Assembly: GCF_000761155.1 (NCBI RefSeq)
Contig: NZ_CP009533.1
Span: 1,426,001-1,490,000 of the forward strand
DNA: 64,000 bases
Reading direction: 5' to 3'
Source of the DNA: Pseudomonas rhizosphaerae
GTDB taxonomy: Bacteria > Pseudomonadota > Gammaproteobacteria > Pseudomonadales > Pseudomonadaceae
Part shown: positions 46,351 to 56,272 of the stretch, one piece after another
Layout: every line of letters begins with the position of its first letter
Numbering within the stretch: position 1 is the first letter of the stretch
Program-made: the position numbers and the translations under genes
The notes under the pieces: generated by a model
Told to the model about the DNA's origin: nothing
Databases searched by the model: none
Seen by the model: the letters and a program-made list of their open reading frames with translations, nothing else

Positions 46351-46662
46351 ACGAGCAGGTCGATTCAGTCGCTCTATGACCTGTTTCACCGGTGTTCCAT
46401 TCTGATCTAAGCCTGCTCTGTCACGCCATTTATCTGTATAGGCGTCCAGTTCCGATGGTGGCATTGTGCGATTATTTATTAGCCAATGAATCCGGGGGTA
46501 TGGCCTCTTTATCGTGCATTGACCTTGCGGTAGGGCCGCAAAACGGGGCGTTAGATGTCACCGTAATTCTCCGGAGTCACATTTCGTTCGATTGAATTTG
46601 CAAATAATCGTGAGACAGGTATAGTCGCCACTTCTCAACCATTCCCCGTCACGGTCGTGCCC
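46351..46662 (+). promoter_or_regulatory. 312-base non-coding gap with a candidate promoter
   Basis: This stretch is AT-richer than its surroundings and holds no convincing gene. The best signal is TTGCAA (46598-46603) and TATAGT (46620-46625) separated by 16 bases, about 38 bases before the first NlpC/P60 start. The frame at 46392-46595 has no ribosome site or family resemblance. Confidence 0.5.
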
Positions 46663-47298
46663 ATGCTCAATCGCTTAGCACCCCTCGTGCCCATCGCACT
46701 GTTGACCTTGCTGGTCGGTTGCGCGGCGCAAGCGCCGGTCTCCCAGCAGCAGGTTCTGGACCCGGTTACCGCAGTCCAGCCGCATCAATCCCCCTCGAAA
46801 GCCTCGCTGGTTTTCGAAGATGAAATCGCCACCGAAGACGAACTCGCCCAGTTCGACGGCAGCAAGGCCTACAGCCTGCCGATCCTGGCCGACAGCATTC
46901 TGGAACGTGGCAAATCCCTGATCGGCACCCGCTACCGTTTCGGTGGTACCGACAAGGTTTCCGGTTTCGATTGCAGCGGTTTCATCGGTTATCTGTTTCG
47001 CGAAGAGGCCGGCATGAACCTGCCGCGTTCCACTCGTGAGATGATCAACGTCAAGGCGCCTCTGGTCGCTCGCAACAAGCTCAAGCCCGGTGACCTGCTG
47101 TTCTTCAGCACCAATGGTCGCGGTCGCGTCAGCCATGCGGGTATCTACCTGGGCGACGACCAGTTCATCCACTCCAGCAGCCGCCGCAGCGGTGGCGTGC
47201 GTGTCGACAGCCTGGGCGACAGCTACTGGAGCAAGACCTTCATCGAGGCCAAGCGGGCCTTGGCCATGGCGCCCGCCACGATGATCTCGAGCAAATAG
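46663..47298 (+). CDS. NlpC/P60 family lipoprotein, first of a tandem pair
   Basis: A 211-residue lipoprotein (lipobox LLVGC at about residue 20). A linker is followed by an NlpC/P60 cysteine-peptidase domain with catalytic Cys in FDCSGFIGYLF, His in VSHAGIYLGDD and the third polar site at HSSS. These enzymes cut peptidoglycan stem peptides. The start is ATG 46663; a GTG two codons upstream is possible. A terminator-like hairpin separates it from the second copy. Confidence 0.9.
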   Translation: MLNRLAPLVPIALLTLLVGCAAQAPVSQQQVLDPVTAVQPHQSPSKASLVFEDEIATEDELAQFDGSKAYSLPILADSILERGKSLIGTRYRFGGTDKVSGFDCSGFIGYLFREEAGMNLPRSTREMINVKAPLVARNKLKPGDLLFFSTNGRGRVSHAGIYLGDDQFIHSSSRRSGGVRVDSLGDSYWSKTFIEAKRALAMAPATMISSK

Positions 47299-47317
47299 CA
47301 GACGCAGCGCAACGAAG

Positions 47318-47355
47318 CGGCGGTGAGGTGAAAACCTCAGCGCCGTTTGTGTTTT
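47318..47355 (+). terminator. Hairpin between the two NlpC/P60 genes
   Basis: CGGCG-G-TGAGGT, loop GAAA, ACCTCA-G-CGCCG: eleven pairs with one G/G mismatch, then TTTGTGTTTT. A GNRA-capped stem with an imperfect T tract, likely a terminator or partial one. Confidence 0.75.
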
Positions 47356-47406
47356 CGGGTAATGAATCTAGTCTATTACGGCAGTCGGCTCAGGATGGTT
47401 CGGTAC

Positions 47407-47952
47407 ATGTCTACCCAGGCACGCGTTCTCGCTTCAATCGCAATGGCCGTCTTTCTTGCCGGCTGCGCCAGTGCGCCTCCCGCCAAGGTGGTGAGACCCA
47501 AGGTCATCAACCCAATCGTCATGAACCCCAACAACGACATGGTCGGCGCTGCCGATGACGTGCTGTTCCGGGCGCTGGGGTTGGTGGGTACACCGTACCG
47601 CTGGGGCGGCAATACGCCCGACTCGGGTTTCGACTGCAGTGGCTTGATCAGCTTCGTCTACCGTGACGCCGCCGGCATTGCCTTGCCCCGCTCGACGCGG
47701 GAAATGATCGTCATGCGTTCGCCCGATGTCGACCAGTCGCACCTGCAATCGGGCGATCTGGTGTTTTTCGCCACCAGCGGCGGCTCCCAGGTCAGCCATG
47801 CGGGGATCTATGTGGGTGAGGGACGTTTCGTGCACGCGCCGTCGAGTGGCGGTACGGTCAAGCTTGATTACCTGAACAAGCCCTATTGGCAGAAAGCTTA
47901 TCTGAACGCCAAGCGGGTGCTGCAACCTGGCCAATTGGCCCGCAACCCGTGA
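47407..47952 (+). CDS. NlpC/P60 family lipoprotein, second of a tandem pair
   Basis: A 181-residue lipoprotein (lipobox FLAGC). The NlpC/P60 domain has Cys in FDCSGLISFVY, His in VSHAGIYVGEG and a further His in FVHAPSS. It is clearly related to the preceding gene (LPRSTREMI and VSHAGIY occur in both), so the two arose by duplication. The start at 47407 is preferred; an ATG four codons upstream is an alternative. It probably trims peptidoglycan at the outer membrane. Confidence 0.9.
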   Translation: MSTQARVLASIAMAVFLAGCASAPPAKVVRPKVINPIVMNPNNDMVGAADDVLFRALGLVGTPYRWGGNTPDSGFDCSGLISFVYRDAAGIALPRSTREMIVMRSPDVDQSHLQSGDLVFFATSGGSQVSHAGIYVGEGRFVHAPSSGGTVKLDYLNKPYWQKAYLNAKRVLQPGQLARNP

Positions 47953-47956
47953 CTGC

Positions 47957-47982
47957 AACAGGGCGAGTTTCCTCGCCCTGTT
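47957..47982. terminator. Bidirectional terminator
   Basis: AACAGGGCGAG-TTTC-CTCGCCCTGTT gives a perfect eleven-pair stem between the convergent NlpC/P60 and sorbosone-dehydrogenase-like genes. Confidence 0.8.
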
Positions 47983-47991
47983 CAAGCCCCA

Positions 47992-49305
47992 TTACTTGGC
48001 GGCAGTGACTCGCCAGATCTTGTTGCCCACATCGTCCGCGACCAAGACGCCACCCTTGTGGTCGGGCAACACCGCTACCGGGCGACCCATGGCTTTCTCG
48101 TCGGCATTGAGGAAGCCGCTGAGCAAGTCGACGGGCTGCCCGCTTGGCTTGCCGTCCACGAACGGCACGAATACCACCTTGTAGCCGCTGTGCGGTTTGC
48201 GATTCCAGGATCCGTGCTGGCCAATCAACGCGCCTGTGGTGAACGGCGCAGGCAGCCCGCTACCGTCGGCAAAGCTCAGGCCCAGTGAAGCGGTGTGCGG
48301 GCCTACCGCGTAATCGGGTGCAATGGCTTTTGCCACCAGTTCGGGATTCTGCGGTTCGACGCGCACGTCCACGTGTTGGCCGTAATAGCTGTAGGGCCAG
48401 CCATAGAAGCCGCCATCCTTGACCGAGGTGATGTAGTCGGGCACCAGGTCGCTGCCGATTTCGTCACGCTCGTTGACCGCCGTCCACAGCTTCCCCGTCT
48501 TGGGTTCCCAGGCCATGCCGTTGGGGTTGCGCAGGCCCGAAGCGAAGATGCGATGCTGCCCGGTCGCCGCGTCCACTTCCCAGATCGCCGCACGGCCTTG
48601 CTCCTGGTCCATGCCGTTCTCGCCGACGTTGCTGTTCGAGCCAACAGTGACGTACAGCTTTTTGCCGTCGGGGCTGGCGATGACGTTTTTGGTCCAGTGA
48701 TGATTAAGCGTGCCGCCCGGCAAATCCACAACCTTTTCGCCTGCGCCGCTAATCGAGGTGGCACCGTCTGCGTACTTGAAACGCAGCAGCTTGTCGGTGT
48801 CGGCCACGTAGAAATCGTTGCCCACCAGGGTCATGCCGAAGGGCGAATTGAGATTGGCGATGAACACGCTGCGAGTCTCGGCCACGCCGTCGCCGTCCTT
48901 GTCGCGCAACAGGGTGATGCGATTGGCGCTGGGCACGCCGGCGCCGGCCCGGCTCATGACCTTCTCCATGACGAAACCGCGCAGGCCCTTGCTGTCGTCC
49001 GGCTTGGCCGGCGAATTGGTTTCCGCCACCAGCACGTCGCCGTTGGGCAGCACGTAGAGCCAGCGTGGATGGTCCAGGTCCGCGGCGAAGGCTGCAACCT
49101 GGGTGCCTGGGGCCGCCGTTGGCTTGCCGCCTTCGGCCCAACCCACGGCCGGTGCGATGTTGACGGTGGGGATGAGGGTCTTGTTAGGCTCGGGCAGCTT
49201 GGGCGAGGGGCCGGTCCCGTCGCTGACCTGCAGCGACGACGTTTCGCCACAGGCGGCGAGGCCGGCAGCCAGCAGGATCAGGGTAGCGAGGCGGGTCTTG
49301 TGCAT
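47992..49305 (-). CDS. L-sorbosone/PQQ-glucose dehydrogenase-like lipoprotein (paralogue)
   Basis: A 437-residue paralogue of the protein at 8656-9948, sharing the arrangement [15 protein letters not shown] after the lipobox (AAGLAACG), [37 protein letters not shown] and [18 protein letters not shown]. It has an extra loop ([20 protein letters not shown]) near residue 105. A beta-propeller oxidoreductase anchored in the envelope is expected; the substrate is unknown. Unlike its paralogue it has no DUF2231 partner. It is divergent from the cobalamin riboswitch. Confidence 0.85.
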   Translation of the reverse strand: MHKTRLATLILLAAGLAACGETSSLQVSDGTGPSPKLPEPNKTLIPTVNIAPAVGWAEGGKPTAAPGTQVAAFAADLDHPRWLYVLPNGDVLVAETNSPAKPDDSKGLRGFVMEKVMSRAGAGVPSANRITLLRDKDGDGVAETRSVFIANLNSPFGMTLVGNDFYVADTDKLLRFKYADGATSISGAGEKVVDLPGGTLNHHWTKNVIASPDGKKLYVTVGSNSNVGENGMDQEQGRAAIWEVDAATGQHRIFASGLRNPNGMAWEPKTGKLWTAVNERDEIGSDLVPDYITSVKDGGFYGWPYSYYGQHVDVRVEPQNPELVAKAIAPDYAVGPHTASLGLSFADGSGLPAPFTTGALIGQHGSWNRKPHSGYKVVFVPFVDGKPSGQPVDLLSGFLNADEKAMGRPVAVLPDHKGGVLVADDVGNKIWRVTAAK

Positions 49306-49440
49306 GGTCTGGCTCTCTGAGGTTTTGTTCACACAGGGTAGAGGCGCCGGGCGCGGGCAAGGTTCAACCGCGTTCCCGGTCGCCGAGTGCGGGGGATCAA
49401 TTGACGCTCCAGGCGCAACCCTCTAACCTGCGCGGCTGTT

Positions 49441-49636
49441 CCAGGTGCTCGGCGATCAGGCGATTGGCGCGAGTGAAACAGGGAAGCCGGTGCGCAGCGT
49501 TTACGCGCCATGCCGGCGCTGCCCCCGCAACGGTAGACGAGTCAAGGCTGCACAGGATGCCACTGAAGCGATTCGGGAAGGCGTGTGGCCCGGGTGTACA
49601 AACCCCGCTCGTGAGCCCGGAGACCGGCCTGGTGCA
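49441..49636 (+). promoter_or_regulatory. Cobalamin riboswitch
   Basis: The conserved parts occur in order: AACAGGGAAGCCGGTG (core start), GCCGGCGCTGCCCCCGCAAC with GGTA, and the B12 box GAGCCCGGAGACCGGCCTG at 49613-49631. This is the standard aptamer for adenosylcobalamin-type effectors. It is followed by about 175 non-coding bases and then cobO, so B12 sufficiency should shut off the whole cob operon. The expression platform is not obvious; no clear T-tract terminator is seen before cobO. Confidence 0.93.
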
Positions 49637-49810
49637 CTTTTTATGGCTCGTTGCAGAACCTGCGCTCATCCCACCGATGGCGTGGGCCTGTGTCGTGCCC
49701 TGATCCATGTTCTGTCGCGCGGGGAGAGCGGCATTGACGTTCACTGCCTGGCCCACCGGCCGCGGTGTCGCGTCGATGCTGCCTGCGCGCAGGTGTAGCG
49801 GAGAGCCACC

Positions 49811-50422
49811 ATGAACGAAACAGCCGAGCGCGACGCCCGTCATCTGGCGCGCATGTTGCGCAAGAAAGCCGTCATCGACGAGCGCATCGCCAATTCCCCC
49901 AATCAATGTGGCTTGCTGCTGGTGCTCAGCGGCAACGGCAAGGGCAAGAGCAGCTCGGCCTTCGGCATGCTTGCGCGGGCCATGGGGCATGACCTGCAAT
50001 GCGGCGTGGTGCAGTTCATCAAGGGACGCAACAGAACCGGCGAGGAGCTGTTCTTCCGACGCTTCCCCGAGCAGGTGCGCTACCACGTGATGGGCGAAGG
50101 CTTCACCTGGGAAACCCAGGACCGCCAGCGTGACATCGTGGCCGCCGAAGCGGCCTGGGAAGTGTCCAGGCAGATGCTGCGCGATCCGACCATCGGCCTG
50201 GTGGTGCTCGACGAGCTCAATATCGCCCTCAAGCATGGTTATCTCGACCTGGACACGGTGCTGGGCGATCTGCAGGCGCGTCCACCCATGCAGCATGTGA
50301 TCGTCACCGGTCGCGGCGCCAAGCCCGAGCTGATCGAGCTGGCCGACACGGTGACCGAAATGGGCATGATCAAGCATGCGTTCCAGGCCGGCATCCGTGC
50401 CCAGAAGGGCATCGAGCTATGA
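49811..50422 (+). CDS. cobO: Cob(I)yrinic acid a,c-diamide adenosyltransferase
   Basis: A 203-residue CobA/CobO-type ATP:corrinoid adenosyltransferase. The P-loop is SGNGKGKSSSAFGM at about residues 40-53, with QFIKGRNRTGEE and VVLDELNIALKHGYL. It adds the upper adenosyl ligand. It is the first gene of the operon, behind the riboswitch. The ATG at 49811 follows CGGAGAG, and the stop overlaps cobB by four bases (ATGA). Confidence 0.95.
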   Translation: MNETAERDARHLARMLRKKAVIDERIANSPNQCGLLLVLSGNGKGKSSSAFGMLARAMGHDLQCGVVQFIKGRNRTGEELFFRRFPEQVRYHVMGEGFTWETQDRQRDIVAAEAAWEVSRQMLRDPTIGLVVLDELNIALKHGYLDLDTVLGDLQARPPMQHVIVTGRGAKPELIELADTVTEMGMIKHAFQAGIRAQKGIEL

Positions 50423-51756
50423 CCGAACCGCGCCAGTGCCCGGCGGTGCTGATTGCCGCGCCGGCCTCCGGGCAGGGCAAGACCACCGTCACCGCCGCCC
50501 TGGCGCGCCTGCATCGCAACCAGGGCCGGCGCGTGCGGGTCTTCAAATGCGGGCCGGACTTTCTCGATCCGATGATCCTGGCCAGGGCCAGCGGCGCCCC
50601 GGTCTATCAACTGGACATGTGGATGGTCGGCGAGCAGGACAGTCGACGGCTGCTGTGGGAAGCGGCGCAGGAAGCCGACATCATCCTCATCGAAGGGGTC
50701 ATGGGCCTGTTCGACGGCACGCCGTCGAGCGCTGACCTGGCGCGTCATTTCGGCGTTCCGGTGCTAGCGGTGATCGACGGCACGGCCATGGCGCAAACCT
50801 TTGGCGCGCTGGCGTTGGGGTTGGCCTGTTACCAGCCCGACCTGCCGTTCGCCGGGGTGCTGGCCAACCGGGTCGGTACGGTACGCCATGCGCAGTTGCT
50901 CGAAGGTAGCCTGACCCAGGGTCTGCGCTGGTACGGCGCTTTGTCCCGGGAAACCGGGATCGAATTGCCGAGCCGCCACCTGGGCCTGGTGCAAGCCAGT
51001 GAGCTCAACGACCTGGACACCCGGCTGGATGCCGCCGCCGCGGCCCTGGCGCAGACCTGTGAAGTGGCGTTGCCACCGGCGGTCACCTTTGCCGCACCGG
51101 TCGAGCACAGGGTCGCGCGCCTGCTCGACGGCGTGCGCATCGCCGTGGCGCGCGACGCTGCCTTTGCATTCGTCTATGACGCCAGCCTGGACGTGCTTCG
51201 CAACATGGGCGCCGAGCTGGTGTTCTTCTCGCCGCTGCACGATGCGCACCTGCCTGCGTGCGACAGCCTTTACCTACCTGGCGGCTATCCGGAGCTGCAT
51301 CATCTGGCGCTCGCCGCCAATGAATCGATGCTTGCCGACATTCGCGCCCATCATGCGGCCGACAAACCCTTGCTGGCCGAATGTGGCGGCATGCTCTACC
51401 TGCTCGATGCGCTGACCGATGTCGACGGCGCGCGTGCCGAGTTACTGGGGTTGCTGCCGGGCGAGGCGGTGATGCAGAAGCGCCTGGCCGCCCTGGCGTT
51501 GCAGGCGGTGGAGCTGCCGGAAGGCGTCTTGCGTGGGCACACCTACCATCACTCGCTGACCAGCACCCAACTGCAGCCGATCGCTCGCGGCGTGAGCCCC
51601 AATGGCGGGCGTGGTGCCGAGGCGGTATACCGCCAGGGGCGAATGACGGCTTCCTACGTGCATTTCTATTTTCCTTCAAATCCTGCGGCAGTGGCGGCGC
51701 TGTTCGCGCCCGATCTTCACCTCGACGCACAGGCGAACGAGCCGACTGATGAGTGA
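50419..51756 (+). CDS. cobB: Cobyrinate a,c-diamide synthase
   Basis: A 445-residue glutamine-dependent amidotransferase. The N-terminal ATPase part has ASGQGKTTVTAAL, with FKCGPDFLDPMIL. The C-terminal class I glutaminase has its Cys in LAECGGMLYLLDAL and a His in RGHTYHHSL. It amidates side chains a and c of the corrin ring. It overlaps bluB by eight bases. Confidence 0.95.
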   Translation: MTEPRQCPAVLIAAPASGQGKTTVTAALARLHRNQGRRVRVFKCGPDFLDPMILARASGAPVYQLDMWMVGEQDSRRLLWEAAQEADIILIEGVMGLFDGTPSSADLARHFGVPVLAVIDGTAMAQTFGALALGLACYQPDLPFAGVLANRVGTVRHAQLLEGSLTQGLRWYGALSRETGIELPSRHLGLVQASELNDLDTRLDAAAAALAQTCEVALPPAVTFAAPVEHRVARLLDGVRIAVARDAAFAFVYDASLDVLRNMGAELVFFSPLHDAHLPACDSLYLPGGYPELHHLALAANESMLADIRAHHAADKPLLAECGGMLYLLDALTDVDGARAELLGLLPGEAVMQKRLAALALQAVELPEGVLRGHTYHHSLTSTQLQPIARGVSPNGGRGAEAVYRQGRMTASYVHFYFPSNPAAVAALFAPDLHLDAQANEPTDE

Positions 51757-52396
51757 GCCCTACAGCGACAGCGAGCGCGCCGCGATCTACCGGGTGATCG
51801 CCGAGCGCCGCGACATGCGCCATTTCATCGGCGGCGACGTGCCCCCGGCGCTGCTCGCGCGGCTGCTGGCGGCTGCCCACCAAGGGCCCAGTGTCGGCCT
51901 GATGCAACCGTGGCGCTTCGTCCGCATCAGCGACCGGGCGTTGCGCAGCCGTATCCAGGCGTTGGTCGAAGATGAGCGACTGCGCACCGCGCAGGCCATG
52001 GGCGAGCGCTCGGACCAATTCATGCAGCTCAAGGTCGAGGGCATCAACGACTGTGCCGAGGTGCTGGTGGCCGCGCTGATGGACGATCGCGAGCGCCATG
52101 TCTTTGGCCGCCGCACGCTGCCGGAAATGGACCTGGCCTCGGTTTCCTGCGCCATCCAGAACCTGTGGCTGGCCGCTCGCGCCGAGGGTCTGGGCATGGG
52201 CTGGGTGTCGCTGTTCGATCCGCAGGCCCTGGCCGCGGTACTGGGCATGCCCGCCGGTGCCAAGCCGGTGGCGGTGCTGTGCCTGGGGCCGGTCGAGCAG
52301 TTCTACGAAGCGCCCATGCTGGAATTGCAGGGTTGGGCAGCAGGCCAGCCACTCGAACAGATGCTGTATGAAAACCAGTGGGGACAGTCGTTGTGA
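51749..52396 (+). CDS. bluB: 5,6-dimethylbenzimidazole synthase
   Basis: A 215-residue nitroreductase-fold enzyme with the BluB features [29 protein letters not shown] and [15 protein letters not shown]. BluB cleaves FMN with oxygen to make the DMB lower ligand of B12. Its presence inside the cob operon shows that the organism makes true cobalamin aerobically. Its stop overlaps the next GTG start (GTGA). Confidence 0.94.
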   Translation: MSEPYSDSERAAIYRVIAERRDMRHFIGGDVPPALLARLLAAAHQGPSVGLMQPWRFVRISDRALRSRIQALVEDERLRTAQAMGERSDQFMQLKVEGINDCAEVLVAALMDDRERHVFGRRTLPEMDLASVSCAIQNLWLAARAEGLGMGWVSLFDPQALAAVLGMPAGAKPVAVLCLGPVEQFYEAPMLELQGWAAGQPLEQMLYENQWGQSL

Positions 52397-53301
52397 GTAT
52401 TGCGTTGATGACAGTGGCCGGGGTCGCCCTCGATGCCCTGTTGGGCGAGCCGCGTAAGCACCATCCGCTGGTTGCCTTTGGCCGTCTGGCCAATCGCATC
52501 GAAGCGCGCTTCAACCGCGCCGGGCGCGGCTGGCGCAGCCACGGAGTCACTGCCTGGTTTGTGGCCGTGGTGCCCTTGACCCTGCTGGCGACCGTGCTGT
52601 CCTGGCTGCCGCTGGTGGGCTGGCTGGTCGAGATTTTCGCGCTGTACCTGGCGCTGGGCATGCGCAGCCTGGGTGAGCACGTGATGCCCGTGGCCCAGGC
52701 GCTGCGCAGCGACGACCTGGACGCTGCGCGTCAGCGCGTCGGCTACCTGGTCAGTCGCCAGACCGAAGAGCTCGACGCCGAAGCGGTAGCCCGCGCCGGC
52801 ACTGAGTCGGTACTCGAAAACGGCAGTGACGCGGTGTTCGCAGCTATCTTCTGGTTCGTCGTGGCTGGCGCACCCGGTGTCGTCCTCTATCGATTGAGCA
52901 ATACCCTGGACGCCATGTGGGGCTACCGCAACGAGCGCTTCGAGCGATTCGGCTGGGCTGCGGCGCGCATCGACGACATGCTCAACTACATTCCGGCGCG
53001 TTTGGTTGCGCTGACCTACGCGGTCTTGGGCAAGACCCGTCTGGCCGTGCGCTGCTGGCGCAAACAGGCCCCGCTGTGGGACAGCCCCAACGCCGGCCCG
53101 GTGATGGCGGCGGGCGCCGGCGCGCTCGGTGTGCAGCTGGGTGGCCCGGCGATCTATCACGGCGAACTGCATGAGCGCGCCGTGCTGGGCGAAGGCGCGC
53201 CCGCCGACGCCGACGCCATCGAGCGCGGTTGGCAGCTGGTCCAGCACGGTGTGTGGCTGTGGCTGTTGGTACTGTGCCTGGGAGGCTTGATCGATGCTTG
53301 A
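52393..53301 (+). CDS. cobD: Adenosylcobinamide-phosphate synthase
   Basis: A 302-residue inner-membrane protein (CbiB/CobD) with about five helices. It has [20 protein letters not shown] at the start, [20 protein letters not shown] and [14 protein letters not shown], all typical. It attaches the aminopropanol arm to cobyric acid. The GTG start at 52393 is chosen because it overlaps the bluB stop in the GTGA pattern used throughout the operon; the longer reading from 52378 is less likely. Confidence 0.92.
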   Translation: MSIALMTVAGVALDALLGEPRKHHPLVAFGRLANRIEARFNRAGRGWRSHGVTAWFVAVVPLTLLATVLSWLPLVGWLVEIFALYLALGMRSLGEHVMPVAQALRSDDLDAARQRVGYLVSRQTEELDAEAVARAGTESVLENGSDAVFAAIFWFVVAGAPGVVLYRLSNTLDAMWGYRNERFERFGWAAARIDDMLNYIPARLVALTYAVLGKTRLAVRCWRKQAPLWDSPNAGPVMAAGAGALGVQLGGPAIYHGELHERAVLGEGAPADADAIERGWQLVQHGVWLWLLVLCLGGLIDA

Positions 53302-54286
53302 GCATGGAGGGCGTTTGCGCCAGGCAGTGGTCGAATACGGCATTGCCGAAGCGGACTGGGTCGACCTGTCTACCGGCATCGCACCTTGGCCTTTTCCCAT
53401 ACCCGACATCCCGACCCGCGCCTGGGCGCGGCTGCCGGAAAACGAAGACGGTCTGGAAGAGGCTGCGCGCGGCTATTACGGTTTCGAGCAGGTGTTGCCG
53501 GTGCCGGGTTCGCAAGCCGCGATCCAGACTCTGCCGCGCCTGCGCCGCAGTGGTCGGGTAGGGGTGCTGTCGCCGTGCTACGCCGAACACGCCGAAGGCT
53601 GGCGCCAGGCCGGGCATCTGGTTCGGGAAATCAACGAAGAGGAGGTCGAGCATTTCATCGACAGCCTCGATGTGCTTGTCGTCGTCAACCCGAACAACCC
53701 CACTGGCCGGTTGCTGCCGGCCGAACGCCTGCTGGCCTGGAATGCGCGCCTCAACTGTCGCGGCGGCTGGCTGGTGGTCGATGAAGCGTTCATGGACAAC
53801 ACACCACAGGCCAGTCTGGCACGGCACGGAACCCAGCCCGGACTGATCGTGCTGCGCTCGTTCGGCAAGTTCTTCGGCCTGGCGGGTGTGCGCTTGGGCT
53901 TCGTCCTGGGCGAGGCGCGCCTGCTGCGTGCGCTGGCCGACCTCATCGGGCCCTGGGCGGTAAGCGGGCCGACGCGCCGGCTGGGCCAGGAGTGCCTGCT
54001 CGATCAAGCGGCGCAGCAGGCACAGATCACTCGCTGTGCACTGGCCAGCGAGCGCCTCGCACAGTGCCTGCGACGCTACGACCTGGCACCCCAGGGTGGC
54101 TGCGCACTGTTCCAGTCGGTTTCCTGCGAGCAGGCCGAGCAACTGCAAGCGTTTCTGGCTCGCCGCGGCATACTGGTGCGGCTGTTCAAGCAGGACAGCC
54201 GCCTGCGTTTCGGCCTGCCGGCAGGCGAAAGCGATTGGGCGCGCTTCGAAGCGGCCCTGAGCGAATATCGGGAGCAAACGCCATGA
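53294..54286 (+). CDS. cobC: Threonine-phosphate decarboxylase
   Basis: A 330-residue class I PLP enzyme. [12 protein letters not shown] is the family N-terminus, [14 protein letters not shown] and [12 protein letters not shown] lie in the active site, and the PLP Lys is in [16 protein letters not shown]. It makes aminopropanol-phosphate for the nucleotide loop. The name follows the aerobic-pathway convention (CobC of P. denitrificans, CobD of Salmonella). It overlaps cobQ by four bases. Confidence 0.93.
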   Translation: MLEHGGRLRQAVVEYGIAEADWVDLSTGIAPWPFPIPDIPTRAWARLPENEDGLEEAARGYYGFEQVLPVPGSQAAIQTLPRLRRSGRVGVLSPCYAEHAEGWRQAGHLVREINEEEVEHFIDSLDVLVVVNPNNPTGRLLPAERLLAWNARLNCRGGWLVVDEAFMDNTPQASLARHGTQPGLIVLRSFGKFFGLAGVRLGFVLGEARLLRALADLIGPWAVSGPTRRLGQECLLDQAAQQAQITRCALASERLAQCLRRYDLAPQGGCALFQSVSCEQAEQLQAFLARRGILVRLFKQDSRLRFGLPAGESDWARFEAALSEYREQTP

Positions 54287-55749
54287 GCACATTGATGGTC
54301 CAGGGCACGACGTCCGATGCTGGCAAAAGCACCCTGGTCACCGCGCTGTGCCGCTGGCTGACCCGCCAGGGCGTGGCGGTGGTGCCGTTCAAGCCGCAGA
54401 ACATGGCGCTCAACAGCGCGGTCACCGCCGACGGCGGCGAGATAGGTCGCGCCCAGGCCGTGCAGGCCCAGGCCGCCTACCTGCAACCGCACACCGACAT
54501 GAATCCGGTGCTGCTCAAGCCCAACAGCGACACCGGTGCCCAGGTGATCATTCACGGTCGCGCCGTGACCAGCATGAACGCGGTCGCCTATCACGACTAC
54601 AAGGCCATCGCCATGCAGGCGGTAATGGCCTCACACCAGCGTCTGAGTGGCAATTACGCAGTGGTGATGGTCGAGGGCGCCGGCTCGCCAGCGGAAATCA
54701 ACCTGCGTGCCGGCGACATCGCCAACATGGGCTTTGCCGAGGCGGTCGACTGCCCGGTGCTGCTGATCGCCGACATCAACCGCGGCGGTGTGTTCGCCCA
54801 CCTGGTCGGCACGCTGGAATTGCTCTCGCCCAGTGAGCAGGCCCGGGTCCAGGGCTTCATCATCAACCGCTTTCGCGGTGACATCGCCTTGCTCCAGCCA
54901 GGTCTGGATTGGCTGGAAGCGCGTACCGGCAAACCGGTGATCGGCGTGCTGCCCTATGTGATGGACCTGCACCTGGAAGCCGAAGACGGCCTGGATCGAC
55001 GTCAGTCAGACAAGGCCGACAGAGTGCTCAAGGTCATCGTGCCCGTGCTGCCACGCATCAGCAACCACACCGATTTCGACCCGTTGCGCCTGCACCCACA
55101 GGTCGACCTGCAATTCATCGGCGTGGGCGATGACATCCCGCCAGCTGACCTGATCATCCTGCCTGGTTCCAAAAGCGTGCGCGCCGACTTGGCTCACCTG
55201 AGGGCCCAGGGCTGGGAAGAGGCGATCACTCGCCACCTGCGTTATGGCGGCAAAGTGCTGGGGATCTGCGGCGGACTGCAGATGCTCGGTACTCGCATCG
55301 ACGATCCGCTGGGGCTCGAAGGCGCCGCTGGTTCCAGCGCCGGCCTGGGCCTGCTTGAGTTCACCACTCAACTGCATGCGGAAAAACAACTGCGCAACGT
55401 GACCGGCCAACTGACCCTCGAGGACGCTGCCGTCAGCGGCTACGAGATTCACGCTGGCGTCACCGTGGGCACTGCACTCGAGCGCCCGGCCGTCCACCTG
55501 AGCGATGGTCGTAGCGACGGTGCGATCAGCGCGGACGGGCAGATCCTCGGCACCTACCTGCACGGCCTGTTCGAAGCACCGCAGTCATCGGTGGCATTGC
55601 TGCGCTGGGCGGGGCTTGCCGATGTGCAATCGGTGGATTACCACGCCTTGCGCGAAGCCGACATCGAGCGTCTGGCCGATCTGGTCGAACAGCACCTGGA
55701 CACCACCCGGCTGCGCGAGCTGTGTGGCCTTACCGGCGGGAGTGACTGA
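54283..55749 (+). CDS. cobQ: Cobyric acid synthase
   Basis: A 488-residue amidotransferase. The N-terminus is [20 protein letters not shown], then [14 protein letters not shown]. The glutaminase Cys is in [14 protein letters not shown] and the late His in [11 protein letters not shown]. It amidates side chains b, d, e and g. The start at 54283 overlaps the cobC stop. Confidence 0.95.
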   Translation: MSTLMVQGTTSDAGKSTLVTALCRWLTRQGVAVVPFKPQNMALNSAVTADGGEIGRAQAVQAQAAYLQPHTDMNPVLLKPNSDTGAQVIIHGRAVTSMNAVAYHDYKAIAMQAVMASHQRLSGNYAVVMVEGAGSPAEINLRAGDIANMGFAEAVDCPVLLIADINRGGVFAHLVGTLELLSPSEQARVQGFIINRFRGDIALLQPGLDWLEARTGKPVIGVLPYVMDLHLEAEDGLDRRQSDKADRVLKVIVPVLPRISNHTDFDPLRLHPQVDLQFIGVGDDIPPADLIILPGSKSVRADLAHLRAQGWEEAITRHLRYGGKVLGICGGLQMLGTRIDDPLGLEGAAGSSAGLGLLEFTTQLHAEKQLRNVTGQLTLEDAAVSGYEIHAGVTVGTALERPAVHLSDGRSDGAISADGQILGTYLHGLFEAPQSSVALLRWAGLADVQSVDYHALREADIERLADLVEQHLDTTRLRELCGLTGGSD

Positions 55750-55750
55750 A

Positions 55751-56272
55751 ATGCTGCAACTGATTCTCGGCGGCGCCCGCTCCGGCAAGAGCCGCCTGGC
55801 CGAACGACTGGCTGCCGACAGCCAGCTTGACGTGATCTACATCGCTACGAGCCAACCGCTGGACGGCGAGCTCAACCAGCGTGTGGCCCTGCACCGCGAG
55901 CGCCGTCCCGAGCACTGGGGGCTGGTGGAAGAGCCCTTGGCCCTGGCCAGCGTGCTGCGTGCGCAGGCACGCACCGATCGCTGCCTGCTGGTCGATTGCC
56001 TGACCCTGTGGCTGACCAATCTGCTCATGCTCGACGATGCGCAGCGGTTAAATGCCGAGCGCGAGGCACTGCTCGAAACCCTGTCCAGCCTGCCGGGTGA
56101 AATCCTCTTCGTCAGCAACGAAACCGGCCTGGGCGTAGTGCCCATGGGCGAGCTGACCCGGCGCTTCGTCGACGAGGCCGGCCTGCTGCACCAGGCCCTG
56201 GCCGAACGCTGCGAGCGGGTGGTGTTCACCGTTGCCGGCCTCCCCATGATCTTGAAAGGACCTGCGTTATGA
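55751..56272 (+). CDS. cobP: Adenosylcobinamide kinase / guanylyltransferase
   Basis: A 173-residue CobP/CobU. The P-loop is [16 protein letters not shown] and the GMP-accepting His is in [28 protein letters not shown] is Walker-B-like. It phosphorylates and then guanylylates adenosylcobinamide. ATG 55751 comes one base after the cobQ stop; the longer frame upstream is inside cobQ. Confidence 0.94.
   Translation: MLQLILGGARSGKSRLAERLAADSQLDVIYIATSQPLDGELNQRVALHRERRPEHWGLVEEPLALASVLRAQARTDRCLLVDCLTLWLTNLLMLDDAQRLNAEREALLETLSSLPGEILFVSNETGLGVVPMGELTRRFVDEAGLLHQALAERCERVVFTVAGLPMILKGPAL

Noticed and set aside
46392..46595. A 67-codon frame between hda and the first NlpC/P60 gene
   Set aside because: No ribosome site, no family resemblance, and it overlaps a region that looks regulatory and AT-rich.
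49306..49440. Coding sequence between the dehydrogenase-like gene and the riboswitch
   Set aside because: Only antisense or short frames without ribosome sites; the region fits a divergent promoter and the riboswitch leader.
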